Source of the DNA: Vibrio splendidus
GTDB taxonomy: Bacteria; Pseudomonadota; Gammaproteobacteria; Enterobacterales; Vibrionaceae
Length of the DNA: 64,000 bases
NCBI RefSeq assembly: GCF_002873455.1
Contig: NZ_MCUN01000046.1
Location: 62,001 to 126,000, forward strand
Direction of reading: 5' to 3'
Shown one piece after another: positions 24,623-34,148 of the stretch. The translations under genes were made by a program, and so were the position numbers. A model generated the notes under the pieces. The model had not been told where the DNA came from. It made no database searches and worked only from the letters and a program-made list of their open reading frames with translations. Every line of letters begins with the position of its first letter. Within the stretch, counting starts at the first letter, position 1.

Positions 24623-26639
24623 ACGTCATTGGTGGACAAAATGGGCGTTCCGGTTCAAAACCATGGTGCGTTATCGCCTGCTATTTCTAACATCCGCTCC
24701 CATCATTCTGACCTTATGTGCGCTTGTGGCTATAACACTGTATTGGTCAGTACATTACACGTGGCAAGGCGCTCTGATTGATGTCGATGAGCGTTTGGAT
24801 GTTGCCGACAACAGTATTCACCTAATTCAAAACCAACAGGCTTATAACGTTCAAGCATTTGCTGAGTCTTACAATTTCCGAATCAAACTAACGAGTGATA
24901 TTTCGAAAGAAGAGCTCACACGTTGGGTTTCGGAAAACAAATCTCGCTATGAACTCGATTTCCTGCGCTGGCGGAGCGTCGAGAGCATGGAGAAAAAGCT
25001 TGAATACCTCAACCTGACACACAAAGAGTCATTCTTTAGTGTATTGAGCCAAAACGAACTCAACGATTTAGACCAAAACCTTGCAAGGCAAGCCGAGGTC
25101 CCAATGCTCAATAGTCAAAATGTTGAAACTCGGGGTTTAGTTAGCCGCACCGTTGTGTCGATTCGAGACAAGAATGACCACGTGATTGGTTTTCTTGATG
25201 GTGGGATCCTGCTTAATAACAGCACACAGTTGGTTGATCAGATCAGCAACCTAATTTATCCGCAACGCGATGGTTTTAATCGTCGTATTGGTACCGTCAC
25301 GGTGTTCCTTGACGACCTACGTGTCAGCACTAATGTACCGTTGAGCAGCGAAGAAAGTGCAGGGCGCGCAATTGGTACTCGTGTTTCTCACGAGGTTCAT
25401 TCTAAAGTATTGAATGAAGGGAAGGAGTGGCTAGACAGAGCGTATGTTTACGACGCTTGGTACATCACCGCTTATCAGCCGATTCATGACCAATTCGATA
25501 ACGTCATCGGCATGCTCTATACCGGTTATCTGATTTGGCCATTAGTGGAAACGTACTTGACTAACCTTGGTGAGATCAGCATTACCATTGTTCTACTATT
25601 ATTGGCTTCTGGCTTGATCGTTCATCGTGGAGCGCGTGATCTTTTTGACCCCATTGAACGCATCCATAAAGTCGTCAAGCTTGTACAGATGGGCCAAGAC
25701 AAGCGAATTGGCACACTGGGTTTAAACGATCAACACGAACTCACTTTACTCGCTAAGCAATTCGATAAGATGTTGGACTTGCTGCACGAACGTAATCAAG
25801 AAATCCAACAAGCCGCTTCAGAGCTTGAATGTAAGGTTCATTCTCGTACTGCTAGCTTGAAAGAGAAAACCGAAGAACTAGAACTGCATATTAAGCTGTT
25901 GAATCAAGCTCGAGATAAGCTGGTGGTCAACGAGAAATTAGCCGCATTAGGTGAATTAACCGCGGGGATTGCTCATGAGATCAATAATCCAACGGCTGTG
26001 ATTCTTGGCAATGTAGAGTTGATGAAGTTTGAGCTCGGTGACGAAGTGGCTCGTGTAGATGAAGAAGTCCACGCCATCATGGAGCAGATTGACCGAATCC
26101 GAAATATCACACGAAGCTTGCTTCAATACAGCCGACATGGCGGCGTACAAGACGAAATTACTTGGCAGCACATCAACCCAATCGTTGATGAGAGTATTAC
26201 GTTAGTAAAAACAGGCGCGAAAAAGAAAGGCATTGTCTACGTATCACAATTGCATGCTAGAACGTCTGTCGAAGTTAACCGCAACCAACTTTTGCAGATT
26301 CTGGTTAACCTACAGATGAACGCTATTCATGCCATGGACGGACAGGGCACATTGACTATCTCAAGTGAAGACTGGGTAGAGAATGGCGTGTCCCATGGTG
26401 CAATCGTTCATGTCGAAGATGAAGGCTGCGGTATCAAAGAAGAACAACTGAAACGCATCTTTTCGCCTTTCTACACCACCAAACGTGACGGTACAGGCTT
26501 AGGCTTGTCAGTATCTCAAAGTATCCTAAGCCAAACGGGCGGTGAGATACGTGTCGAGTCGGAAGTAGGAAAAGGAAGTCGCTTTAGTATCTATCTTCAA
26601 CAAAAAGCCACACCGCAGTTATTGGTGTCTAACCTTTAA
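24612..26639 (+). CDS. Cache-domain sensor histidine kinase
   Basis: A 675-residue membrane kinase, partner of the regulator it overlaps. A first membrane helix at about 18-40 and a second at about 320-338 enclose a roughly 280-residue periplasmic double-Cache-like sensor (segments VISIRDKNDHVIGFLDGGI-like and AYQPIHDQFDNVIGMLYTGY). A HAMP-like linker and coiled coil follow, then the dimerisation box ELTAGIAHEINNPTAVILGN with the phospho-histidine, and the ATPase domain with N-box LQMNAIHAMD, G1 DEGCGI and G2 GTGLGLSVSQ. Cache sensors bind small metabolites directly; formate, an oxyanion or another ligand are all open. Confidence 0.9.
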   Translation: MPIRRHWWTKWAFRFKTMVRYRLLFLTSAPIILTLCALVAITLYWSVHYTWQGALIDVDERLDVADNSIHLIQNQQAYNVQAFAESYNFRIKLTSDISKEELTRWVSENKSRYELDFLRWRSVESMEKKLEYLNLTHKESFFSVLSQNELNDLDQNLARQAEVPMLNSQNVETRGLVSRTVVSIRDKNDHVIGFLDGGILLNNSTQLVDQISNLIYPQRDGFNRRIGTVTVFLDDLRVSTNVPLSSEESAGRAIGTRVSHEVHSKVLNEGKEWLDRAYVYDAWYITAYQPIHDQFDNVIGMLYTGYLIWPLVETYLTNLGEISITIVLLLLASGLIVHRGARDLFDPIERIHKVVKLVQMGQDKRIGTLGLNDQHELTLLAKQFDKMLDLLHERNQEIQQAASELECKVHSRTASLKEKTEELELHIKLLNQARDKLVVNEKLAALGELTAGIAHEINNPTAVILGNVELMKFELGDEVARVDEEVHAIMEQIDRIRNITRSLLQYSRHGGVQDEITWQHINPIVDESITLVKTGAKKKGIVYVSQLHARTSVEVNRNQLLQILVNLQMNAIHAMDGQGTLTISSEDWVENGVSHGAIVHVEDEGCGIKEEQLKRIFSPFYTTKRDGTGLGLSVSQSILSQTGGEIRVESEVGKGSRFSIYLQQKATPQLLVSNL

Positions 26640-26677
26640 CCCATACAACCTCAATTATTATCTTTTAACCTCTCTCA

Positions 26678-26717
26678 CGTGCTTGTGTTGCTGTATATAT
26701 TTCTCAGCACAAGCACG
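26678..26717. repeat. 10-bp inverted repeat after the kinase gene
   Basis: CGTGCTTGTG at 26678-26687 pairs with CACAAGCACG at 26708-26717 around a 20-nt loop. There is no T-run after it, so it is a factor-dependent 3' structure or an operator for the following MCP gene. Confidence 0.5.
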
Positions 26718-26903
26718 CAAATTTCGTTCTACTAATCCATTGCGAGCGAAACCTCAACCTTTGGCCGCTTGACGCGCCCCTCCTTTTGAATATGTAACAC
26801 AGTGTATATCCCTTGTTCTTGATGCATATCATCTGAACCGTACGGATTTTTGATACATTGACCCAAAATTCATAATCAAAAAATGTAATAAAGTCAGTCA
26901 GCT

Positions 26904-28523
26904 ATGAAATTAAGCAATCTATCTATTAAATCAAAACTTATCTCCATCGTCATCTTATCGGTCGTTCTATTGGTAATGGCGTCATCTTTCAACCTAATGC
27001 AACAGCGTGACAGCTCGATGCAAGAGCGCCAAGATAAACTCAGTGCTCAAGTCGAAACCGCGGTCAGCTTAGCGAGCTACTATTACAGCCAACGTAACGT
27101 GCTCGGTGAAGAAGTAGCAAAGAAAAAAGCGCTGCAAGCGATTGAAACGCTTCGTTACGACGCCACCAATTACTTCTGGATCTTAAACCAACAGCTCAAC
27201 GTTGTTATCCACCCATTGAAGCCTGAGCTAAATGGCAAGAACGCGGGCAATTTTAAAGATGGCGCGGGTAAACACCACTGGCGTGAGATGGTCACCATTT
27301 CCCGTACCCCAGAGAAAAAGGGGTTTCTTGATTATCAATGGATGAGCCCGCAAGGTGAGCTCAAAGACAAGATTTCATATGTACAGCTATTTCCTGAGTG
27401 GAATTGGATTGTGGGTTCGGGAATCTTAGTTGCAGATATTCAAGACGCTTTCTATGCACTAGCACTTAAAGAGGGACTGGTCGCGGTTGTATTGTCAGGC
27501 CTGTTGTTTGCGATGGGCTACGCAATTTCTAACAACATCCTTGTGCCACTTAACAAGCTTATCGGAAACACCCATAAGATTGCAGATGGGGATCTTCGTG
27601 TACGCATGAACATGACACGTAAAGATGAACTGGGCGATATGAGTAATCAAATTGATACCATGCTCAACAAGTTACAAAGCACGCTTCGTACAGCGAATGA
27701 ATCAGCAGGTTTATCCAGCAACATGGCGAGTCACATTGCACAAGCCAGTGAAGAGGCTGCGACCAGTGTTAACTCACAACATGCTCAACTTGAATTGTTG
27801 TCGACAGCGATGACAGAAATGAGTGCCACCATTTCTGATGTCGCCGTTAATGCTGAAAACACTGCCGCAAGCACCAATAAGGTTGTTGAGCACGCAAATC
27901 AGAACGACCAGAACATGCAAGTAACGTCTAAGACGATATCTCAAGTTTCAGAAAACATTTCGACCGCGAACGATCTTGTCAGAGACTTACAATCTGGTGT
28001 CACAGAGATAAGCCAAGTGGTGAGCGTGATACGTGATGTATCTGAGCAAACTAACTTGTTAGCGCTTAATGCGGCAATAGAAGCAGCCCGAGCAGGAGAG
28101 CAAGGAAGAGGGTTTGCAGTTGTGGCCGATGAAGTGCGCAATCTTGCGAGTCGTACTCAAAACTCAACCAATGAAGTGCAATCCACGATTGAAAAACTGA
28201 CTCAGCAAGCAGAGCGTACCTTTAAAGCAATGCAAAGCAGTAATGAGAAAGTTGACCATAGTGTTGTCGCGTCTAACGAAACTCGCCAACAACTCGATGT
28301 AATTGTGAATGAACTTCACAACGCTAACGACATGGTCGCGCAGATCGCTGCTGCCTCGGAACAGCAAAGCACGGTAGCAACCGAAATGAGTGAAAGTGTC
28401 ACTGGGATTCATCTTGCAGCAAATGAAGTATTGCAGGCCTCACAATCGCTTGCAGAAGACAGTCAGAAAATGGCGAACACCACCGAGCACCTAACCGATC
28501 AGTTGAAATACTTTAAGGTTTAA
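26904..28523 (+). CDS. Methyl-accepting chemotaxis protein with single-Cache sensor
   Basis: A 539-residue chemoreceptor. Helix 1 (about 10-30) and helix 2 (about 190-210) flank a single-Cache domain recognisable from RYDATNYFWILNQQLNVVIHP, DYQWMSPQG and SYVQLFPEWNWIVGSGI. HAMP (NNILVPLNKLIGNTHKIADGDL) precedes the signalling domain with the tip VSEQTNLLALNAAIEAARAGEQGRGFAVVADEVR. Its position next to a Cache-domain kinase may be chance; it has its own upstream region of 264 nt and its own terminator. Confidence 0.9.
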   Translation: MKLSNLSIKSKLISIVILSVVLLVMASSFNLMQQRDSSMQERQDKLSAQVETAVSLASYYYSQRNVLGEEVAKKKALQAIETLRYDATNYFWILNQQLNVVIHPLKPELNGKNAGNFKDGAGKHHWREMVTISRTPEKKGFLDYQWMSPQGELKDKISYVQLFPEWNWIVGSGILVADIQDAFYALALKEGLVAVVLSGLLFAMGYAISNNILVPLNKLIGNTHKIADGDLRVRMNMTRKDELGDMSNQIDTMLNKLQSTLRTANESAGLSSNMASHIAQASEEAATSVNSQHAQLELLSTAMTEMSATISDVAVNAENTAASTNKVVEHANQNDQNMQVTSKTISQVSENISTANDLVRDLQSGVTEISQVVSVIRDVSEQTNLLALNAAIEAARAGEQGRGFAVVADEVRNLASRTQNSTNEVQSTIEKLTQQAERTFKAMQSSNEKVDHSVVASNETRQQLDVIVNELHNANDMVAQIAAASEQQSTVATEMSESVTGIHLAANEVLQASQSLAEDSQKMANTTEHLTDQLKYFKV

Positions 28524-28601
28524 CCGCTAAGGTTTTTCATAACGGACTATACCAGTCACCGGTTTCTTATCTTCAAGAGATGAATCCAAGAAGCCCATAA
28601 C

Positions 28602-28643
28602 AAAACACCTCCGAACTTTAACCATAAGTGCGGAGGTGTTTTT
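28602..28643. terminator. Bidirectional terminator between MCP and mscS-like gene
   Basis: AAAACACCTCCG at 28602-28613 pairs with CGGAGGTGTTTT at 28631-28642; A- and T-tracts on either side serve both converging genes. Confidence 0.85.
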
Positions 28644-28690
28644 GTAGATAACTCACTCATAGACAAGAATGAGCGTTAAGCCAATCTCGA

Positions 28691-29578
28691 CTAATGCGCT
28701 GCCACTGAAATCTTCGGTGGGTTGATATTGTGCTTTCTAAACTCTTTCATCACACGCAAGGTAATATCGGTTTCAAACAGCTTCTCATACGCCGTATCGA
28801 CAACGTAAGCCTTACACGTTAACTGTATCGCCAAATAATTATCCGTGATCGTCTGTTTGACTAGAACCGTAACAGGCTTTGGTAAGTGGATATAACGACT
28901 TGATGAAGCGGCTTCTTGAATCAAATCACGGGCTAGGGTGATGTCTTCATCCATTCCTACATAAAATGGAATCACCACCTGCATATCCAACGCGCCATAG
29001 TTACCACTGGTAGTGACTTCGTTTAAGAATTTGTTGTTTGGAATGGTAATGATGTCGTCATTCAAAGTTCTCATACGTACTGAACGTAAACCGATAGTAA
29101 TGATATCTCCATAGTTGCCCTCAAACGTTACGCGGTCACCAACCTGAAATGGTCTATCAATCATCACTGTGATACCGGCAATGAACGACGCCGCTAAATC
29201 TTTAAGAGCAAAGCCGACCGACACGGCGAGGGTACCGCCAATTAACGCTAAGATCTGATCGTTAATACGAAAGCTCATCATGAACACGATAAGCCCCGTG
29301 CTCACATAGATGAAGAACTGAGTAAACGACTGAAGCTTTTGCAGCAACATACGATATTGTACAAACTGGCTACCGAAGCTAGTGACCAACGAATTGATGA
29401 ACTTGAGTAACAGCCACATCGCCGCAATAACAATCATGGAGAAGAACACACCGCTCCATCGCACCAAGCTTGCTATCTTTGATATGTTTTCTACGTTGGC
29501 TAACTCTTCAGTTGCGTAAGTCGGGAAACTCACCGCAGTCGCTAAGCCAACAAGTAATAGGACAAATAACTTTTTCAT
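28691..29578 (-). CDS. MscS-family mechanosensitive channel
   Basis: A 295-residue small-conductance channel. An N-terminal signal-like helix (MKKLFVLLLVGLATAVSFPTYA) is followed by three membrane helices; the third has the pore-lining pattern IGGTLAVSVGFALKDLAASFIAGI and then the beta domain DRPFQVGDRVTFEGNYGDIITIGLRSVRMRTLNDDIITIPN, the MscS hallmark. It starts one base after the end of the ATPase gene upstream, so the two form an operon. A role in osmotic downshock is known for the family; what the partner protein adds is unknown. Confidence 0.9.
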   Translation of the reverse strand: MKKLFVLLLVGLATAVSFPTYATEELANVENISKIASLVRWSGVFFSMIVIAAMWLLLKFINSLVTSFGSQFVQYRMLLQKLQSFTQFFIYVSTGLIVFMMSFRINDQILALIGGTLAVSVGFALKDLAASFIAGITVMIDRPFQVGDRVTFEGNYGDIITIGLRSVRMRTLNDDIITIPNNKFLNEVTTSGNYGALDMQVVIPFYVGMDEDITLARDLIQEAASSSRYIHLPKPVTVLVKQTITDNYLAIQLTCKAYVVDTAYEKLFETDITLRVMKEFRKHNINPPKISVAAH

Positions 29579-29579
29579 T

Positions 29580-31925
29580 TTACTTCACCAATAAATGTTG
29601 ACGGTCGAGAACGTTGGTAATATGACGGAACCAGTGATCAGAGATCTTAGCCTTGTCTTCATTCCAACCGATGTAACCTCGGCTTTCGAAGTAGCGCAGA
29701 ATCCCGGTAATTTCAGCGATGCTCAATTGAGTACATTCAGACAACACTTCAGGGGAAGCGATTTCCAACTGCACAATCGAACGCAGCACAGCCAACATGG
29801 GTTTAGGCATGTTCTCTAATTCTTGAGCTTCTGGTACATGAAACAAACGCACCACAGCTTGGTCTGTCTCTTTATTTCGATTCAGAGATAAACGGAAGAA
29901 ACGCAGGGCAACGGTCGGATTGCCATCTGAGTAGTGCCATAGGATTCGATAGAATCCGTTACGGGCACGTTCTTCTTCTGTCATGTCATCTTGGTCCCAC
30001 TGTTTAGGAACCACCAAACCATCAAACGACAACGGCTTTTCTAATTCTGTGTTGATGCGGCTTGTCAGAAGTTCACCGACTTGCTTTTCCGTCCAACGTG
30101 GAAGGAAGCAAACCAAATCAAACAACAAACGCTCACCACGAGCTCTATCAACAAAGCGCCAGCTAGACTTGGCAATCGACATCACGACTCGGTGATTCTT
30201 TTTAGAACGACGTAACAAGTTAGTTAAGCGGATAAGATCAGATAAGCCGCCAACCATAGGTTTGACTAAGCGTTGGGCATTATCGATCGCAATAAGATAG
30301 GTGGTTTCACTCTTACGTAAATGTGCCAAGATCTGAATTTCAGTGGCTTCTTCATCTAAACCAATACTAACGGCTAGATGGGCCAAGAATTCTCTATATC
30401 CAGCATAAGGGCAGCTTACGTAAATCGGCTCTGCATTCGATACCTTGTGCAGTAAGGTATAAAGCAACGTTGTTGAACCTACACCACGTTCGCCTGAAAC
30501 GATACAAATCGCAGGGCTGTCAGACATCAAGTAACGAGAAAGTTGTTTCACCTCATCACCGGCGTAATCAATGAGGGTACTGTCGATTGATCCGGGGAGG
30601 ATGTATTCAAAAGTCTGGTCACCTTTGATTCTTACTAAGTTCTGTTGGCTTTTATCAAGATCAGATTGCTTGGCTACTTCAATTCTAAAGAGATAAGCCA
30701 AGGCTTGGCTAAACAATGTGTAATTGGAAAGCAATGCCATGATGCGGTGTTGGAAGTTGTAAACGCTCAGCCATACGATACCAATCGCCGTCGCCAGTAT
30801 ATTAAGTAAAAAGGTATCCTTACGGTTTACTGCCCAATTCACCCATACCGGACGGTCGGAAATGTGTTGCAGCGTATCGAAGACTTTTGCTCGCCATAAT
30901 CTGAGTACTGAAATCGTAACCAATACAAACCAGAAAAACAGGGCACTATAAATCCAACTGTAAATAGTACCTTTACCCAGTGTAATGCTCGATATTTGAA
31001 GAATCACACCCGCAACAATGAAGCTCCATACGTAACGACGAATAGTCGATAAACGTAGAGCAATCACTTCTTGATTTGACGTGCGACCTAAACGATAAGC
31101 AAATTCGAGGATAAAGCTAATCGCAATCGAGCCACCAAGAATCCACCAAGTAAAGATCTCGAGGAAAATCAGATGTTGCAGGCTAGGGATGCTGGATAAC
31201 ACTCTCAACGATAGCGTAATGGCAATCAACCAAGCAATCGCTCGATCGGCTCGGCTGATATACCAAATGACACGAATCAGAAAAGGCGGATTTTGTTTCG
31301 CTTCAAGTAAGTTGACTCGAAACGCTTCGATCAAACGAGTGCTATTGGCAAGCCACCATGCTAATCCAAAGTAAATGAACAAGACTTTTAATGATGCTCC
31401 AATGACCGGCACTGGTGAAATAAAGATATCTTTAATCAGGGCTTTGAAGCTGCGTATCTGGAAATAGACAAGGTATTCAACATTCAGCTTCGTTAATTCC
31501 CACTCTTGTTTAAACTGAGTCACGCCATAAGGGCCAAAACCCGTTAGGCGATCTTTGTTCGAAGTCGTGGTCTGTTCAAGTAGGTGCTGCTTACTGACGT
31601 TTAAGCTGTTTAACGTCACGTAACTCGATTCAACATCAAACCACAGATCAACATCGTTGTTTTCTCGATAAGCGAATAGCTGTTGATCAAATGTCGTTAT
31701 TTGCTGATTTTGAACTCGAAGCACCTCGGCCAATAAGATGTTAACGTTATGCTTATCCGAGTCATTCATGAATAAAGGGTCGGGGAGTGCATTGATGCGA
31801 TTATTCAAGTCTTGGGCGAGATCCGATACTTGAGGTTGTGATTGTAAGTCATATTCCAAGTTGGCGTGACTAGGCCAAGAGAGAATAGCCAAAGTGAAGA
31901 TTAAGAAGCGCGATAGTGAACGCAT
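29580..31925 (-). CDS. Large membrane protein with AAA/STAND-like ATPase domain, degenerate P-loop
   Basis: A 781-residue protein with a signal peptide (about 1-21), a periplasmic helical domain (about 22-165), roughly six membrane helices (about 170-400) and a cytoplasmic ATPase-like domain (about 440-781). The P-loop (about residues 475-485) reads SGERGVGSTTLL: the invariant lysine is serine. The Walker B strand ends AIDN rather than D-E. An R-rich region (TNLLRRSKKNHRVVMSIAKS) resembles sensor 1 of AAA_16/STAND ATPases, and the C-terminus looks like a winged helix. It is cotranscribed with the MscS channel one base downstream, which suggests a gating or sensing partner. I do not recognise a named family. 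Confidence 0.7.
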   Translation of the reverse strand: MRSLSRFLIFTLAILSWPSHANLEYDLQSQPQVSDLAQDLNNRINALPDPLFMNDSDKHNVNILLAEVLRVQNQQITTFDQQLFAYRENNDVDLWFDVESSYVTLNSLNVSKQHLLEQTTTSNKDRLTGFGPYGVTQFKQEWELTKLNVEYLVYFQIRSFKALIKDIFISPVPVIGASLKVLFIYFGLAWWLANSTRLIEAFRVNLLEAKQNPPFLIRVIWYISRADRAIAWLIAITLSLRVLSSIPSLQHLIFLEIFTWWILGGSIAISFILEFAYRLGRTSNQEVIALRLSTIRRYVWSFIVAGVILQISSITLGKGTIYSWIYSALFFWFVLVTISVLRLWRAKVFDTLQHISDRPVWVNWAVNRKDTFLLNILATAIGIVWLSVYNFQHRIMALLSNYTLFSQALAYLFRIEVAKQSDLDKSQQNLVRIKGDQTFEYILPGSIDSTLIDYAGDEVKQLSRYLMSDSPAICIVSGERGVGSTTLLYTLLHKVSNAEPIYVSCPYAGYREFLAHLAVSIGLDEEATEIQILAHLRKSETTYLIAIDNAQRLVKPMVGGLSDLIRLTNLLRRSKKNHRVVMSIAKSSWRFVDRARGERLLFDLVCFLPRWTEKQVGELLTSRINTELEKPLSFDGLVVPKQWDQDDMTEEERARNGFYRILWHYSDGNPTVALRFFRLSLNRNKETDQAVVRLFHVPEAQELENMPKPMLAVLRSIVQLEIASPEVLSECTQLSIAEITGILRYFESRGYIGWNEDKAKISDHWFRHITNVLDRQHLLVK

Positions 31926-32386
31926 AAAAGTCTCTTAGAATTATGAGGTTAGGATTACTATAGTTAGTTAATCTTACTTTGTGAAATCCAACCCCTTTTC
32001 AGGGCCGAGTACTTTATTCCTGTTTCTCTCTTCATTGTCATGAAATTGTCAGGGATTAGGCTAGTATTTGAGCATCTAGCTAGATCGTATATTGATGAGC
32101 CAGAAGCAGGTTCAACTGTAACGATGCGCCGTGCGATATATTCATTTAGAAGCATTATAAGCGCTGTTATATAAATCTTAATACCAGCGGTTGTTCGTTA
32201 TTTTATTTATCATGAAAAAAGACGTTTTTTTATAGCAAAATAGAAAACCAAAAGTGTGAGTTGGCTCAAACTATGATTTGGTTAGGTTATCACTCACTTA
32301 ATGTCGAGTAATTGCAATCAATACTTGCAGTTAAAGCCCTGAACAAGTAACGTTGCGGCGTTTTTCACATTAAAAAGGTAACGGCA
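31926..32386. other. Divergent intergenic region
   Basis: About 460 nt between the ATPase-like gene (minus) and ybiT (plus). A 63-codon minus-strand frame at 31964-32155 has no ribosome site or familiar sequence. I see no hairpin of note apart from an A6-GACG-T7 element near 32216-32233. Promoters of both flanking genes should lie here. Confidence 0.4.
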
Positions 32387-33970
32387 TTGATCTCCACAGC
32401 AAATATCACCCAACAATTCGGCGCTAAGCCACTTTTCGAAAATATTTCAGTTAAGTTCGGCGAAGGCAACCGCTACGGTTTAATCGGCGCGAATGGCTGT
32501 GGTAAATCGACGTTCATGAAGATTCTATCTGGTGAACTTGAGCCGACTGGCGGTAACGTAAGCTACGATCCAAATGAGCGCGTTGCTAAGCTAAACCAAG
32601 ACCAATTTGCTTACGAAGAATTCACGGTAATCGACACGGTTATCATGGGTCACAAAGAGCTTTGGGAAATCAAACAAGAACGTGACCGTATTTACTCGCT
32701 TCCAGAAATGAGCGAAGAAGACGGCATGAAAGTAGCCGACCTTGAAGTTCAGTTCGCTGAAATGGACGGTTACATGGCAGAAGCTAAAGCGGGTGAGCTG
32801 CTTCTTGCTGTAGGTATTGAAGAATCACTGCACTTCGGGCTAATGAGCGAAGTAGCGCCAGGTTGGAAACTTCGTGTTCTATTGTCTCAAGTACTGTTTG
32901 CAGACCCGCATATCATGCTTCTAGACGAACCAACGAACAACCTGGACATGGACACCATCAAGTGGTTGGAAGATACGCTAAACCAACGTAACTGCACAAT
33001 GATCATCATTTCGCATGACCGTCACTTCCTAAACTCAGTTTGTACACACATGGCTGACCTTGATTACGGTGAACTTCGTCTTTTCCCAGGTAACTACGAT
33101 GAGTACATGACAGCAGCGACACAAGCTCGTGATCGTCTACTGTCTGATAACGCTAAGAAGAAAGCTCAAATTGCTGAACTTCAATCGTTCGTTTCTCGTT
33201 TCTCAGCTAACGCATCTAAAGCGAAGCAAGCAACGTCTCGTGCTAAACAGATCGACAAAATTCAACTAGACGATATTAAAGCGTCTAGCCGTCAAAACCC
33301 ATTCATCCGTTTCGAACAGTCGAAAGAACTATTCCGTAACGCACTTGTGGTTGAAAATCTATCTCAAGGTTTTGAAGAAGACCTATACAACAAGTTCGAT
33401 GCGATCTTCGAAGTTGGTGAACGTGTAGCTATCATCGGTGAGAATGGTGTAGGTAAAACAACACTACTTAATACGCTAGCGGGTGCTCTTGAAGCTCGCA
33501 CTGGTGAGTACAAGTGGTCTGAAAACTCAAACATCGGTTACTACGCTCAAGATCACGCGCATGATTTCGAAGAAGACCTAAATCTGTTTGATTGGATGAG
33601 CCAATGGCGCCAAGAAGGCGAAGACGAGCAAGTTGTTCGTAGCTTCCTAGGTCGTATGTTGTTTGGTCAAGACGACATTAAGAAATCGGTAAAGGTTATT
33701 TCTGGTGGTGAACAAGGTCGTATGCTTCTTGGCAAGATCATGATGCACAAGCCAAACATCCTTCTAATGGATGAACCAACAAACCACATGGATATGGAAT
33801 CTATCGAAGCGCTTAACTTGGCTCTTGAGAACTACAAAGGCACATTGTTCTTCGTATCTCACGACAGAATCTTCGTAGACTCGCTAGCAACTCGTATCCT
33901 TGAGATCAAAGACGGCAAGATCAACGATTTCCGCGGCACTTACGCTGAACTGTTGAAATCTCGCGGTTAA
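32387..33970 (+). CDS. ybiT: ABC-F family ATPase YbiT
   Basis: A 527-residue soluble twin-ATPase of the ABC-F group, which acts on the ribosome rather than in transport. Walker A sites are GANGCGKST (domain 1) and GENGVGKTT (domain 2), with signatures in the LRVLLSQ and ISGGEQGRML contexts and Walker B MLLDEPTNNLDMDT and LLMDEPTNHMDMES. The inter-domain linker (AKKKAQIAELQSFVSRFSANASKAKQATSRAKQIDKI) is nearly that of E. coli YbiT (530 residues). The start is a TTG at 32387, preceded by AAAGG; family alignment from memory supports it. Confidence 0.93.
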   Translation: MISTANITQQFGAKPLFENISVKFGEGNRYGLIGANGCGKSTFMKILSGELEPTGGNVSYDPNERVAKLNQDQFAYEEFTVIDTVIMGHKELWEIKQERDRIYSLPEMSEEDGMKVADLEVQFAEMDGYMAEAKAGELLLAVGIEESLHFGLMSEVAPGWKLRVLLSQVLFADPHIMLLDEPTNNLDMDTIKWLEDTLNQRNCTMIIISHDRHFLNSVCTHMADLDYGELRLFPGNYDEYMTAATQARDRLLSDNAKKKAQIAELQSFVSRFSANASKAKQATSRAKQIDKIQLDDIKASSRQNPFIRFEQSKELFRNALVVENLSQGFEEDLYNKFDAIFEVGERVAIIGENGVGKTTLLNTLAGALEARTGEYKWSENSNIGYYAQDHAHDFEEDLNLFDWMSQWRQEGEDEQVVRSFLGRMLFGQDDIKKSVKVISGGEQGRMLLGKIMMHKPNILLMDEPTNHMDMESIEALNLALENYKGTLFFVSHDRIFVDSLATRILEIKDGKINDFRGTYAELLKSRG

Positions 33971-34024
33971 GCTTAAAGCAACTTAAATTTTCAACTCAAC
34001 TCGTTGAGAATTAAGCTTTAAACT

Positions 34025-34063
34025 AAAAAACGCCGTCATACTTTTCAGTATGACGGCGTTTTT
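34025..34063. terminator. Bidirectional terminator between ybiT and fdhD
   Basis: An 18-bp arm starting AAAAAACGCCGTCATACT at 34025 pairs with AGTATGACGGCGTTTTT at 34047-34063 around a 4-nt loop. It is strong in both directions. Confidence 0.92.
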
Positions 34064-34148
34064 GTATCTACTCTCTTCTGAGTCGCTAACTCTTCAAATC
34101 ATAAGAAGTTAATTAATTATAAAAAGTTAACTAATCATAAAATCGAAC

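Noticed and set aside
31964..32155. 63-codon minus-strand frame upstream of ybiT
   Set aside because: No ribosome site, no recognisable sequence, and it would occupy the promoter region of two divergent genes.
32216..32233. A6-GACG-T7 element as a terminator
   Set aside because: The stem would be only A:T pairs with no GC core and no gene ends there.
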